From NCBI GenBank assembly GCA_900551395.1, contig URVX01000058.1:1-6823 (forward strand): a stretch of 6,823 nucleotides of DNA. The letters run 5' to 3'. Both the position numbers and the translations under genes were made by a program. The notes under the pieces were generated by a model. It was given only the letters and a program-made list of their open reading frames with translations. It did no database searches and had not been told where the DNA came from. Positions 1-5,500 of the stretch are shown here, piece by piece. Source of the DNA: an uncultured Subdoligranulum sp. (GTDB taxonomy: Bacteria > Bacillota > Clostridia > Christensenellales > CAG-314). Numbering within the stretch: the first letter of the stretch is position 1; each line of letters begins with the position of its first letter.

Positions 1-848
1 GTCATGGTCGTGGAAATAACCAGAACGGACACGCCCACGAAGAAAACCGAAAATATTATGCTTATGTTATAAACCTTCTGCGCATATTCCTCATACATCG
101 CCGAGCTGAAGTTTTCGCGCAGCGTAAGAAACGCCATGTTCTCCGCGTCAACCCCCAACGCCGTTTCCAGCTCGGTTTTGGCGGCGACGACTGCCGCGTC
201 GTATTTTTTTGAAAACAATTTGTGAGTATGAGCGGAATTTATTCTCACGTACATATCCGAGACGACAGGCATATAAGTAAGCGCGCTGTCAAAATAAAAT
301 ACCGCGTCGATATTCTTCTCGGAGTCTGTCAAGGACGGCTCTTCCTCCTCGGAAAACATCAGCGGGTTCACCGCTATTCCGCTGACGGTAAATTCCCTCC
401 CCATGTAAGACACGACGTCGCCGACCTCGTATTTCCGAAAATATCTGCTTTCCCGCTCCGCAACAATTTCTGTCGAAGTACGGGGAAGTTCCCCCTCCAG
501 AAGCTCCAGCTTGTTCAGAGTCAAATCGGACAGCGGCATATACTGTATGCGGACGCAGCTTCCGTCCATATCCGCATCCAAAGCGGTCACGGGCATAAAG
601 GTATATGCGTCGGAAAATTGCTCCAGCGCATCTGTCTGAGCTTGGGAAAAACCCGTTGCCGACTTGATTATCAGGTCGGGAACGGCTCTGTCGGAATAAT
701 ATTTGTCAAGCGTGCCTATAAGCTTGGGCTTGACGGAGCCCAGCCCCGTCATAAAGCCTATTCCCAGCGCTATGATTGCCGTAACCGCAAGAAATCTTCC
801 CAAATGCTGCTTCAGCATTCTGAAAAGAGTCTTTGAATAAGCTTTCAT
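1..848 (-). CDS. FtsX/MacB-type ABC transporter permease, N-terminal 282 residues (C-terminus beyond left edge)
   Basis: Membrane subunit of an ABC transporter, partner of the ATPase encoded just upstream (882-1586). The frame is open from the ATG at 848 to the window edge, where the last codon is cut. The start is fixed by a very strong ribosome site (AAGGGGAGGA, 855-864) six bases before the ATG. The protein begins MKAYSKTLFRMLKQHLGRF, a short basic cytoplasmic start. One hydrophobic helix follows at about residues 18-39 (AVTAIIALGIGFMTGLG), then a soluble domain of about 220 residues presumed to lie outside the membrane, then a second helix starting near residue 260 (IIFSVFFVGVSVLVIS). This order (TM1, large external domain, TM2) is that of MacB/FtsX-like permeases. 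In clostridia such proteins are often over 1,000 residues, so most of it is probably missing. Substrate is unknown; export, lipoprotein handling or antimicrobial-peptide resistance are all possible. The gap to the ATPase is 33 bases, so the two are co-transcribed. Confidence 0.88.
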   Translation of the reverse strand, partial: MKAYSKTLFRMLKQHLGRFLAVTAIIALGIGFMTGLGSVKPKLIGTLDKYYSDRAVPDLIIKSATGFSQAQTDALEQFSDAYTFMPVTALDADMDGSCVRIQYMPLSDLTLNKLELLEGELPRTSTEIVAERESRYFRKYEVGDVVSYMGREFTVSGIAVNPLMFSEEEEPSLTDSEKNIDAVFYFDSALTYMPVVSDMYVRINSAHTHKLFSKKYDAAVVAAKTELETALGVDAENMAFLTLRENFSSAMYEEYAQKVYNISIIFSVFFVGVSVLVISTTM

Positions 849-881
849 GTTTTATCCTCCCCTTCTGCGGACCTTTTTACG

Positions 882-1586
882 TCACCATTCTATGTCTTCC
901 ACCGCTTTGGGCGACGAATTGATTTCGACCTTTTCAGCCTTGCCGTTTTTGATATAAACAACTCTGTCCGCCATATCCTTGAGCGCGCTGTTGTGGGTGA
1001 CGATAATAACCGTCTTTTTCTCATCCCTGCACATGTCGCGCAAAAGCCCGAGCACCAGCTTGCCGGTGCCGTAATCCAGCGCGCCCGTTGGCTCGTCGCA
1101 TAAAAGTATTTTGGGATTTTTAGCCACGGCGCGCGCTATGGAAACGCGCTGCTGCTCGCCTCCCGACAGTTGTGCGGGGAAATTGCCCGCCCTGTCGGTA
1201 AGCCCCACCAATTTCAGCGCCTCGTCGGGCGACATGGCGTTTTTGCAAATTTCCGTAGCGAGTTCGATGTTTTCGCGCGCCGTAAGGTTGGGCATAAGAT
1301 TGTAAAACTGGAAAACAAAGCCTACGTCATGCCTGCGGAACATTGTAAGCTGTCTGGAGTTGAGCTTTGCCAGCGAAACTCCCGCTACGCTTATTTCTCC
1401 CGATGTAACGGTGTCCATGCCTCCGAGCAAATTTAGCAAAGTGGTTTTGCCCGCGCCGCTCGGACCGAGTATGACCACCAGCTCCCCCTCATCTATCTCA
1501 AAGCTCATCCCGCTGAGAGCGTCCACCGCGGTTTCGCCCATACGATAAGTTTTCGTAACGTCCTTCAACTCGACGAAATGGGACAT
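882..1586 (-). CDS. ABC transporter ATP-binding protein, LolD/MacB/FtsE class
   Basis: Cytoplasmic ATPase that powers the permease encoded downstream. From the ATG at 1586 it has 234 residues, normal for the class. All motifs are intact: Walker A GPSGAGKTT (41-49), Q-loop Gln93 (VFQFYNLMP), signature LSGGEQQR (140-147), Walker B ILLCDEP (160-166), D-loop GALD (168-171) and H-loop His198 (IIVTHN). The Q-loop and signature context is typical of the COG1136 exporter/lipoprotein-release group. A longer frame starting at 1637 is open, but the ATG at 1586 has GGAGG six bases upstream and gives the usual family N-terminus (MSHFVELKDVTKTY). The extra 17 residues would overlap the preceding regulator gene out of frame. 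The regulator's stop codon ends only two bases before this ATG, so this RBS lies inside the regulator gene, suggesting translational coupling. Confidence 0.95.
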   Translation of the reverse strand: MSHFVELKDVTKTYRMGETAVDALSGMSFEIDEGELVVILGPSGAGKTTLLNLLGGMDTVTSGEISVAGVSLAKLNSRQLTMFRRHDVGFVFQFYNLMPNLTARENIELATEICKNAMSPDEALKLVGLTDRAGNFPAQLSGGEQQRVSIARAVAKNPKILLCDEPTGALDYGTGKLVLGLLRDMCRDEKKTVIIVTHNSALKDMADRVVYIKNGKAEKVEINSSPKAVEDIEW

Positions 1587-1588
1587 AT

Positions 1589-1816
1589 TCAACCTCCGTT
1601 TATGTTTTCGGGAAATATTATTCCCATTTTTTTGCAAAAGCCGAAAAATTTTTCACGAGACAAAAATTGCGGCGTTCTGCATTGACTTTCCCACCTGTTT
1701 ACCGTTGCAAAGGAAACGCCCAGCTCCTTTGCAAGCGCCTCCTGCGTCAGCATCAGCCTGGCACGAAGATATTTTACTTTTGCGGCAAAAGCGCCGCCGT
1801 TTGATAAATCGTCCAT
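1589..1816 (-). CDS. Small XRE-family (Cro/CI) HTH regulator, first gene of the ABC operon
   Basis: Single-domain DNA-binding protein of 75 residues. The helix-turn-helix lies at about residues 24-43 (TQEALAKELGVSFATVNRWE), a near-ideal XRE pattern. The C-terminal third (FFGFCKKMGI) is short and carries no sensor domain. Two starts are possible: ATG 1837, seven codons longer, and ATG 1816. The -10 box TATAAT sits at 1823-1828, so a transcript starting at the usual distance begins at 1816 itself; ATG 1837 would lie inside the promoter. Neither start has a ribosome site. I therefore choose 1816 and infer a leaderless mRNA. The stop is two bases from the ABC ATPase start. The position suggests it regulates its own operon, probably as a repressor; this is inference from context. 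Confidence 0.85.
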   Translation of the reverse strand: MDDLSNGGAFAAKVKYLRARLMLTQEALAKELGVSFATVNRWESQCRTPQFLSREKFFGFCKKMGIIFPENINGG

Positions 1817-1822
1817 ATATAA

Positions 1823-1842
1823 ATTATAACATATCATAACAT
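1823..1842 (-). repeat. Tandem 10-bp direct repeat over the -10 box, candidate operator
   Basis: On the minus strand ATGTTATGAT (1833-1842) is followed directly by ATGTTATAAT (1823-1832), nine of ten bases identical. The period is one helical turn and the repeat covers the -10 box and part of the spacer. A protein bound here would block the promoter. The XRE protein encoded just downstream is the obvious candidate; this is inference. AT-rich sequence can produce such repeats by chance. Confidence 0.4.
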
Positions 1843-1851
1843 TTGTTGCAA
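1823..1851 (-). promoter_or_regulatory. Sigma-A promoter of the regulator-ABC operon
   Basis: Reading the minus strand, -35 is TTGCAA (1846-1851) and -10 is a perfect TATAAT (1823-1828), with a spacer of exactly 17 bases. The predicted first transcribed base is 1816, the A of the regulator's ATG, leaving no 5' leader. It lies downstream of the terminator at 1911-1941, so the operon is transcribed independently of the gene to its right. Confidence 0.8.
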
Positions 1852-1910
1852 GCGAGAGGAGGCAGCGGCAAACATAACAGACACAATCCCAAATCTGTGC
1901 ATTTTTTAAA

Positions 1911-1941
1911 CAAAAAAGTCTTTATCGTTCCGATAAAGACT
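1911..1941 (-). terminator. Rho-independent terminator of the tandem-XRE gene
   Basis: A perfect 11-bp stem (1917-1927 with 1931-1941) with a three-base loop is followed on the minus strand by TTTTTG (1911-1916). It begins 14 bases after the stop codon of the gene at 1955-2419 and separates it from the ABC operon promoter. Confidence 0.9.
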
Positions 1942-1954
1942 CCGCAGTCGTTTT

Positions 1955-2419
1955 TCAGTTGATTTTATCGGTTCTCGAAAGCAGATAGTCCAACGAGCAG
2001 CCAAGCGTCTGAGCCGATTTGACTACCAGAGCCATTTCCGGAAATTTTTTGCCGGAAAACCAATTCTCAACGGTAGCCGTTTTCACGCCCATCATTTCGG
2101 CGTATTTTTCCGCAGAAACGCCCTTGTCGGAAATAAGCCCCCTGACTCTTTCGACGTAGCATGCCTTAAGATTGTTCAACGGCACGCCAAGCCGAAGACC
2201 GCCGCCGCGCTCATCGGACAATCCTACGACATAATCCGCAGAAACATCCAGGAGGTCGCACAATTTGACAAGCGAATCGTATCTCGGCAAATATTCGCCC
2301 GAAAGCCATGTTTTTACGGAATTTTTGTCCGCAGGGATTCTGTTGGCGAAAGCCTTTACTCCCCAGTTTTTTTCTCGCATAAGCGACTTGAGCCTATGCG
2401 CGGTTACTTCTGTCGACAT
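1955..2419 (-). CDS. Regulator with two tandem XRE-type HTH domains
   Basis: Predicted cytoplasmic DNA-binding protein of 154 residues made of two related halves. Half 1 (about 8-69) contains VKTWLSGEYLP and ends DYVVGLSDE; half 2 (about 87-151) contains VENWFSGKKFP and ends DYLLSRTDK. In each, the recognition-helix segment is followed by the (D)YL(L/V)(G/S)(R/L)xD ending typical of XRE domains in clostridia. The halves are joined by a short GGG-containing linker (70-83), and no sensor or dimer domain is visible. ATG 2419 is preferred because GGGTGA (2425-2430) lies five bases upstream; a GTG at 2428 would add three residues but overlaps that site. Terminators on both sides make it monocistronic. 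Targets are unknown. One polypeptide with two HTHs could bind an asymmetric or spaced site without dimerising. Confidence 0.85.
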   Translation of the reverse strand: MSTEVTAHRLKSLMREKNWGVKAFANRIPADKNSVKTWLSGEYLPRYDSLVKLCDLLDVSADYVVGLSDERGGGLRLGVPLNNLKACYVERVRGLISDKGVSAEKYAEMMGVKTATVENWFSGKKFPEMALVVKSAQTLGCSLDYLLSRTDKIN

Positions 2420-2439
2420 GTATATCACCCGTTGCTTTA

Positions 2440-2469
2440 ATTATGAATACTTTTTGCATGAGCGTTTAA
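2440..2469 (-). promoter_or_regulatory. Possible promoter of the tandem-XRE gene
   Basis: The minus strand shows CATAAT (2440-2445) and TTAAAC (2464-2469) 18 bases apart. Both boxes are imperfect. The position between the ferritin terminator and the gene's RBS is right, but other AT-rich pairings are possible. Confidence 0.35.
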
Positions 2470-2491
2470 ACAAAAGATAAAAAATTTGACG

Positions 2492-2520
2492 AAAAAAAGC
2501 GAAACGGCAAGTCGTTTCGC
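2492..2520 (-). terminator. Rho-independent terminator of the ferritin gene
   Basis: Stem GCGAAACG/CGTTTCGC (2499-2506 with 2513-2520), six-base loop, then seven T on the minus strand (2492-2498). The flanking A and T bases (2495-2498, 2521-2524) can extend the stem by four pairs. It begins 16 bases after the ferritin stop codon. Confidence 0.9.
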
Positions 2521-2536
2521 TTTTGTGAAAATTTCT

Positions 2537-3052
2537 TTATTCCGTCAAAGCGGCAGGCGCAGTGTACACGCGCGAGCTCAGCTCCTGATTGAGCATGTAA
2601 AGCCCTTTGGAGTCGCTTCCGAACAGCTTCATCTTTTTGATGAGGTCGTCCGCATTTTTTTCCTCCTCGCCCTGTTCCTTGACAAACCAATCCAAAAACT
2701 GCATGGTTTTGAAATCCATTGCGTCAAATGCAGCGCCGTAAATTGCAGTTATGAGCGACGTCACGTATTTTTCATGCTCAAGACCTGCTTCCAGAGGGCA
2801 TAAAAGCGTCTTGTATTCCTTGTCGGGCTTGGCGATTTCTCCGAAAGTCACGCGCACTCCGTTGTCGATCAGATAACGGCGCATCATAAGCGCATGGTCC
2901 CGCTCCTCCTGCGCCTGAATTTCGTACCAATGGGCGAAGCCGTCCAGTCCCTCGTCCTCATAATAATTGGCGAAATCGAGATAGAGATAAGCCGAGTATA
3001 ACTCCTTGTTGACCTGTTCGTTGAGCATATCCGCGATTTTCTTGTTAAGCAT
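2537..3052 (-). CDS. ftnA: Bacterial non-haem ferritin (FtnA type)
   Basis: Iron-storage protein. The family forms 24-subunit cytoplasmic shells, oxidises Fe(II) at a di-iron site and stores Fe(III) mineral. The length of 171 residues is typical. Every ligand known from E. coli FtnA falls at the same number: Glu17, Glu50, His53, Glu94, Gln127 and Glu130, the third-site residues Glu49, Glu126 and Glu129, and Tyr24. These sit in NKELYSAYLY, EERDHA and KEQGEEEKNA. There is no haem-ligand methionine context to suggest bacterioferritin, and the length excludes a Dps protein. The start has CGGAGG (3058-3063) five bases upstream. It is a single-gene unit with its own promoter and terminator. I saw no clear Fur-type palindrome in the short leader. 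Confidence 0.96.
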   Translation of the reverse strand: MLNKKIADMLNEQVNKELYSAYLYLDFANYYEDEGLDGFAHWYEIQAQEERDHALMMRRYLIDNGVRVTFGEIAKPDKEYKTLLCPLEAGLEHEKYVTSLITAIYGAAFDAMDFKTMQFLDWFVKEQGEEEKNADDLIKKMKLFGSDSKGLYMLNQELSSRVYTAPAALTE

Positions 3053-3081
3053 ATATACCTCCGAATTTATCCTGTGTGAAA

Positions 3082-3110
3082 ATTATACATCTCCGCCGCA
3101 AAAAAAGCAA
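3082..3110 (-). promoter_or_regulatory. Sigma-A promoter of the ferritin gene
   Basis: On the minus strand, -35 TTGCTT (3105-3110) and -10 TATAAT (3082-3087) are 17 bases apart. Predicted start is near 3075, giving a leader of about 23 bases that contains the CGGAGG ribosome site. Confidence 0.8.
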
Positions 3111-3635
3111 GGAAAGTAACGCATGTTTTCTGCCTATCGCAGCTAATGAATCAACGCGCAAAAGGCTTCACGACTAAAGGACAAAAAAGCTTGAGCGCGT
3201 CTGACCTGCGACGAAAAGAATACTCACTAAGGTTTAAATACGGCAAATAAAACGGACAATTCCGACTAACCTTTAACCGCGCCTACTCAAACTTCATTTT
3301 CAAGAAACATTTTACGTCGACTCCACAACTCGTCGGCGACGCCAAGCTTTGTCTATTCTTTTTCGTCTATTGCCGTTGTAAGTTGTTAATCTTTTTCTAA
3401 AACAACTGTAAGCCGTTTCCAATCCCAAAAAGATAACCGGCGTTAAAATCCCCCGCTTTCCTTTTTTGCTTCATCATAATATTATTTAAGCGGAGTGCGT
3501 CTTCCTGAGCAATTTCAATTCTTTGTTTTTTACATTTTTGGCGACAAATTTTATTTCAAAATTTAAATCGACTTGTTGTTTGCGCTGCCCATATTGCTTA
3601 CCGCACCTTAATAAATAATAGCGAAACCGCTCAGA
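3111..3635. other. Intergenic stretch without a recognisable gene
   Basis: About 520 bases between the ferritin promoter and the ssrA terminator. No frame on either strand reaches a convincing length or has a ribosome site. The longest minus-strand ATG frame I read by eye is 26 codons (3397-3477) and has no RBS. A 7-bp inverted repeat (AGTTGTT 3381-3387, AACAACT 3401-3407) is visible. It may be a decayed gene or hold a small RNA, but nothing positive supports either. Confidence 0.5.
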
Positions 3636-3662
3636 CAAAAAAAGAAGCCGAGCGGCTTCTTT
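3636..3662 (-). terminator. Rho-independent terminator of ssrA
   Basis: Nine-bp stem (3641-3649 with 3654-3662), four-base loop, and a seven-T run on the minus strand (3637-3643, partly inside the stem). It lies about 170 bases past the mature tmRNA 3' end, so the primary transcript would carry a long trailer with the hairpin repeats. Confidence 0.85.
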
Positions 3663-3679
3663 CCTATTGTACTCATGTT

Positions 3680-3729
3680 CGCGTCAATATGCGCCGTCAG
3701 CGGGGCGCAAATTCGCTTTTTTTGATGGT
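3680..3729 (-). repeat. Diverged third copy of the ssrA trailer hairpin repeat
   Basis: Aligns with the two copies to its right: plus-strand GTCAATATGCGCCGTC here corresponds to GTCAAATACGCACCGTC in copy 3783-3839, and both end in a T-run followed by ATGGT. Its hairpin (3690-3695 with 3704-3709) is intact although both arms differ in sequence, because changes occur in pairs. Boundaries are approximate. Confidence 0.55.
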
Positions 3730-3782
3730 CTTGTCGGTGTCAAATACGCACCACAGAGTGCGTTTTTGCCTATTATGGTGGA
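3730..3782 (-). repeat. ssrA trailer repeat, middle copy (53 bp)
   Basis: Identical to the copy at 3783-3839 except that it lacks four bases (GTCC) in the hairpin loop. It ends with TGGTGGA on the plus strand (3776-3782), a duplicate of the last seven bases of tmRNA. Hairpin arms ACGCAC/GTGCGT are at 3746-3751 and 3758-3763 with a six-base loop. Confidence 0.9.
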
Positions 3783-3839
3783 CTTGTCGGTGTCAAATAC
3801 GCACCGTCCACAGAGTGCGTTTTTGCCTATTATGGTGGA
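3783..3839 (-). repeat. ssrA trailer repeat, copy overlapping the tmRNA 3' end (57 bp)
   Basis: Direct tandem neighbour of the copy at 3730-3782. Its last seven bases (3833-3839) are the TCCACCA end of tmRNA. Hairpin arms are 3799-3804 and 3815-3820 with a ten-base loop. On the minus strand an alternative fold, GGAC-GGTG pairing with CACC-GTCC, would compete with that hairpin because both use GGTG. Confidence 0.9.
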
Positions 3840-4206
3840 GGTGAGGGGACTTGCACCCCTGTACCGCCGTACGGCCAGATGCCCTTCTACGCGTGTAGCT
3901 TGCGAATCGGATTTCCCCCGAAGCAAGTCCGCAAGCAGACTTCTCGACGGGGTAATGCGCTTTGAAGCGAACAGACGCCGCGCAAGCTCGTCCGTTCTCT
4001 GACCCGCGCTAAATTACGCCGCTTGCCTGCCGTGCGGGCAGCAGGGGCGACGAGCCGCGTAAATTAAGCGGCGTAAGCCAACCTGTAGTTGGAAACTGAA
4101 GTTTTGTTTTCAGCGTTTATTTTTTTTGCCCGTTTTTACGCAGACACGGGCGACTGCGACGCGCTTAGCAAATTTCCTGAACAACGGGCGAATCTCAAAC
4201 ACCCCC
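3833..4206 (-). ncRNA. ssrA: Transfer-messenger RNA (tmRNA)
   Basis: Rescues stalled ribosomes with SmpB: alanylated like a tRNA, it then serves as message for a degradation tag. Length 374 bases, one piece, normal for the family. The acceptor stem pairs GGGGGTG (4200-4206) with CACCTCC (3837-3843), one G-U, followed by A and an encoded CCA (3833-3835). The T-arm is AGGGG/CCCCT (3844-3860). PK1 is clear at 4128-4158 (CGCAG/CTGCG plus GCCCGT/ACGGGC). P2 pairs 3887-3894 with 4159-4168, with a two-base bulge. The helix around the tag stop pairs 4054-4058 with 4068-4072. Odd points: the T-loop reads TGCAAGT rather than the usual TTC-type loop, and the joint between P2 and the T-arm looks about 12 bases longer than in B. 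subtilis. The transcript has its own promoter and terminator. smpB is not in the window. Confidence 0.93.
4064..4114 (-). other. tmRNA tag reading frame, 16 codons plus TAA
   Basis: The resume codon is taken as GCT at 4112-4114, preceded by TAAAC and an A-rich stretch about 13 bases after PK1, the arrangement seen in E. coli (TAGTC then GCA). It encodes AENKTSVSNYRLAYAA and stops at TAA 4064-4066. Most tags end ALAA; this one ends AYAA. Proteases ClpXP/ClpAP and the like read such C-termini. The exact resume codon is inferred from spacing. Confidence 0.8.
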
Positions 4207-4230
4207 GCTAAAGCCCCTTTCGGGAGAATG

Positions 4231-4259
4231 ATTATACCACACTCCCTTTCTTTTTGCAA
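4231..4259 (-). promoter_or_regulatory. Strong sigma-A promoter of ssrA
   Basis: On the minus strand, -35 TTGCAA (4254-4259), 17-base spacer and -10 TATAAT (4231-4236) with an extended -10 TG one base upstream. Predicted start is about 4224, giving an 18-base 5' leader that RNase P would remove to create the mature end at 4206. Confidence 0.88.
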
Positions 4260-4318
4260 GCGTTTTTATTATTTGACCGCCCGACGGCTTTTCAAACGCG
4301 GCAAAACCGATTTAAAGG

Positions 4319-4347
4319 TTGTCTTTAAATTAAATTTGTGTTATTAT
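4319..4347 (+). promoter_or_regulatory. Probable promoter of the EFR1-type ferredoxin gene
   Basis: TTGTCT (4319-4324) and TATTAT (4342-4347) are 17 bases apart, in a divergent arrangement with the ssrA promoter. The run TTATTATTATAAAA allows the -10 to be placed a few bases later. The leader to the ATG would be about 84 bases. Confidence 0.6.
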
Positions 4348-4378
4348 TATAAAAAATAGACTTGGAAAAGCTTTCGCA

Positions 4379-4398
4379 GCGGGAGCACAAAGCTCCGC
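4379..4398 (+). other. Hairpin in the 5' leader of the ferredoxin gene
   Basis: GCGGGAGC (4379-4386) can pair with GCTCCGC (4392-4398) with one bulged G and a five-base loop. No T-run follows, so it is not a plain terminator. It could affect mRNA stability; no riboswitch class is recognised. Confidence 0.35.
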
Positions 4399-4437
4399 GC
4401 CTAAAAGTACGACAGAAAAATTACGGAGACCGAAAAA

Positions 4438-5385
4438 ATGAAAAACGCGGTCATATATGTTTTTTCGGGTACGGGCAATACCCTCAAAATAGCCCGAGCT
4501 TACGCCGACGAATTTTTCCGGCATGGAGTAAGCTGCAAAATTCATATTCTCGAAAAGGACGGTTTAAAATGCTTTCCGCCGCCCGAAAATTTCGATTTAA
4601 CGGGCATCGCCTACCCCATCCACGCATTCAACGCGCCCTACGTCCTGCACCGCTTTGCCGACGCGCTGCCCTATCTGCCCTTCAAGGAATATTTCATACT
4701 CAAGTCGTCGGGAGAGCCTTTGGCAATAAACAATGTATCGTCGGGCAGTCTCGTCGCCAAGCTTGAAAGAAAAGGCTATTTTTTGACAAACGAATATCAT
4801 TACGTCATGCCTTACAATATGATTTTCAGGCACAGCGACGGCATGGCGACAAAAATGTGGAAAATCGCAGAACAGCTGTGCGCGGTTGAAGCAAGGGAAA
4901 TTCTTGACGGAAAAAAGCACTGTCTTAAGCCTTTTCCTTTCGGTAGAGCAGTTTCCGCGCTTTTTCGTATAGAGCAGCCGGCAATGAAAATAAACGGCGC
5001 CCGTTTCAGGGTGAGCGACAAATGCGTAGGCTGCGGGAAATGCGCTGAAGGCTGTCCCGTTGAAAACATCTCCGTTTCGGACGGAAAAATAAAATTCGGC
5101 AAAAAATGCATAATGTGCGCACGCTGCTCCTTCAATTGCCCCTTAAACGCAATTAGCATAGCCTTGCTCAACGGCTGGAAGGTCAACGGGAGCTACGACT
5201 TTGAAAGCGCACAAAGCGACTGCGAGCGCAACATTCCCGATTTTCTGAAGGTTGCGTATGAAAAATATTTCCGAAAAGCCGAAGAAAAAATCGCTTTGGC
5301 AAAGGCTGCCTGCCGCAGTCCCTTGCCGTTTCCCGCACAGGACGATGAATCCGCCGCCGACCTGCCGATAACAAACAATCATTGA
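4438..5385 (+). CDS. EFR1-type flavodoxin/ferredoxin fusion protein
   Basis: Predicted cytoplasmic electron carrier of 315 residues. The N-terminal half is flavodoxin-like: after the first strand comes the phosphate-binding loop SGTGNT (10-15), expected to hold FMN, followed by AYPIHAFNAP (58-67) and the LKSSGEP segment (89-94). The C-terminal part carries two 4Fe-4S sites: Cys196, 199, 202, 206 (CVGCGKCAEGCP) and Cys224, 227, 230, 234 (CIMCARCSFNCP). Both CxxCxxCxxxCP motifs are complete. The order flavodoxin then 2[4Fe-4S] matches the family usually named EFR1 family ferrodoxin, common in anaerobic clostridia; its physiological partner is not known. No signal peptide or membrane segment. 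The start has GGAG (4425-4428) nine bases upstream. The C-terminal 80 residues after the clusters are charged and poorly conserved-looking. Confidence 0.92.
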   Translation: MKNAVIYVFSGTGNTLKIARAYADEFFRHGVSCKIHILEKDGLKCFPPPENFDLTGIAYPIHAFNAPYVLHRFADALPYLPFKEYFILKSSGEPLAINNVSSGSLVAKLERKGYFLTNEYHYVMPYNMIFRHSDGMATKMWKIAEQLCAVEAREILDGKKHCLKPFPFGRAVSALFRIEQPAMKINGARFRVSDKCVGCGKCAEGCPVENISVSDGKIKFGKKCIMCARCSFNCPLNAISIALLNGWKVNGSYDFESAQSDCERNIPDFLKVAYEKYFRKAEEKIALAKAACRSPLPFPAQDDESAADLPITNNH

Positions 5386-5500
5386 TCTTAAGCAAACCGA
5401 CAGTCCGCATTTACGTGTCCGAATAGGAAGCAGCGTAGACCTGCCGCCCAACGCGGAGCGTGCCAAACATCGTGCCGACACGGAGGGCAAGCAAGAGGCG

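Noticed and set aside
222..836. Plus-strand open frame of 204 codons
   Set aside because: Antisense to the permease gene, which has a strong RBS, TM segments and operon context. The plus-strand product resembles no family and has no RBS.
1111..1548. Several plus-strand frames opposite the ABC ATPase
   Set aside because: Shadow frames; the minus-strand gene has all ABC motifs.
1587..1637. 17-codon N-terminal extension of the ABC ATPase
   Set aside because: It overlaps the regulator gene and lacks an RBS; ATG 1586 has GGAGG and the normal family start.
1589..1837. Longer start of the small XRE regulator at ATG 1837
   Set aside because: It would place the first seven codons inside a consensus promoter, and no ribosome site precedes it.
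3397..3477. 26-codon minus-strand frame beginning MMKQKRKAGDF
   Set aside because: No ribosome site, too short, no recognised family.
3680..3839. CRISPR array
   Set aside because: Units are contiguous with no unique spacers, only three copies, and one is diverged.
3833..3900. Stand-alone tRNA gene with CCA end
   Set aside because: There is no anticodon arm. The acceptor 5' strand lies about 370 bases away and PK1 plus a tag frame are present, so it is tmRNA.
3667..4002. Open frames on both strands across the repeats and the 3' part of ssrA
   Set aside because: They lie within a structured RNA gene and its trailer. The repeated residues in the translations only reflect the tandem DNA repeat.
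4597..5186. Minus-strand frames opposite the ferredoxin gene
   Set aside because: Antisense shadows of a gene with intact FMN and 4Fe-4S motifs.
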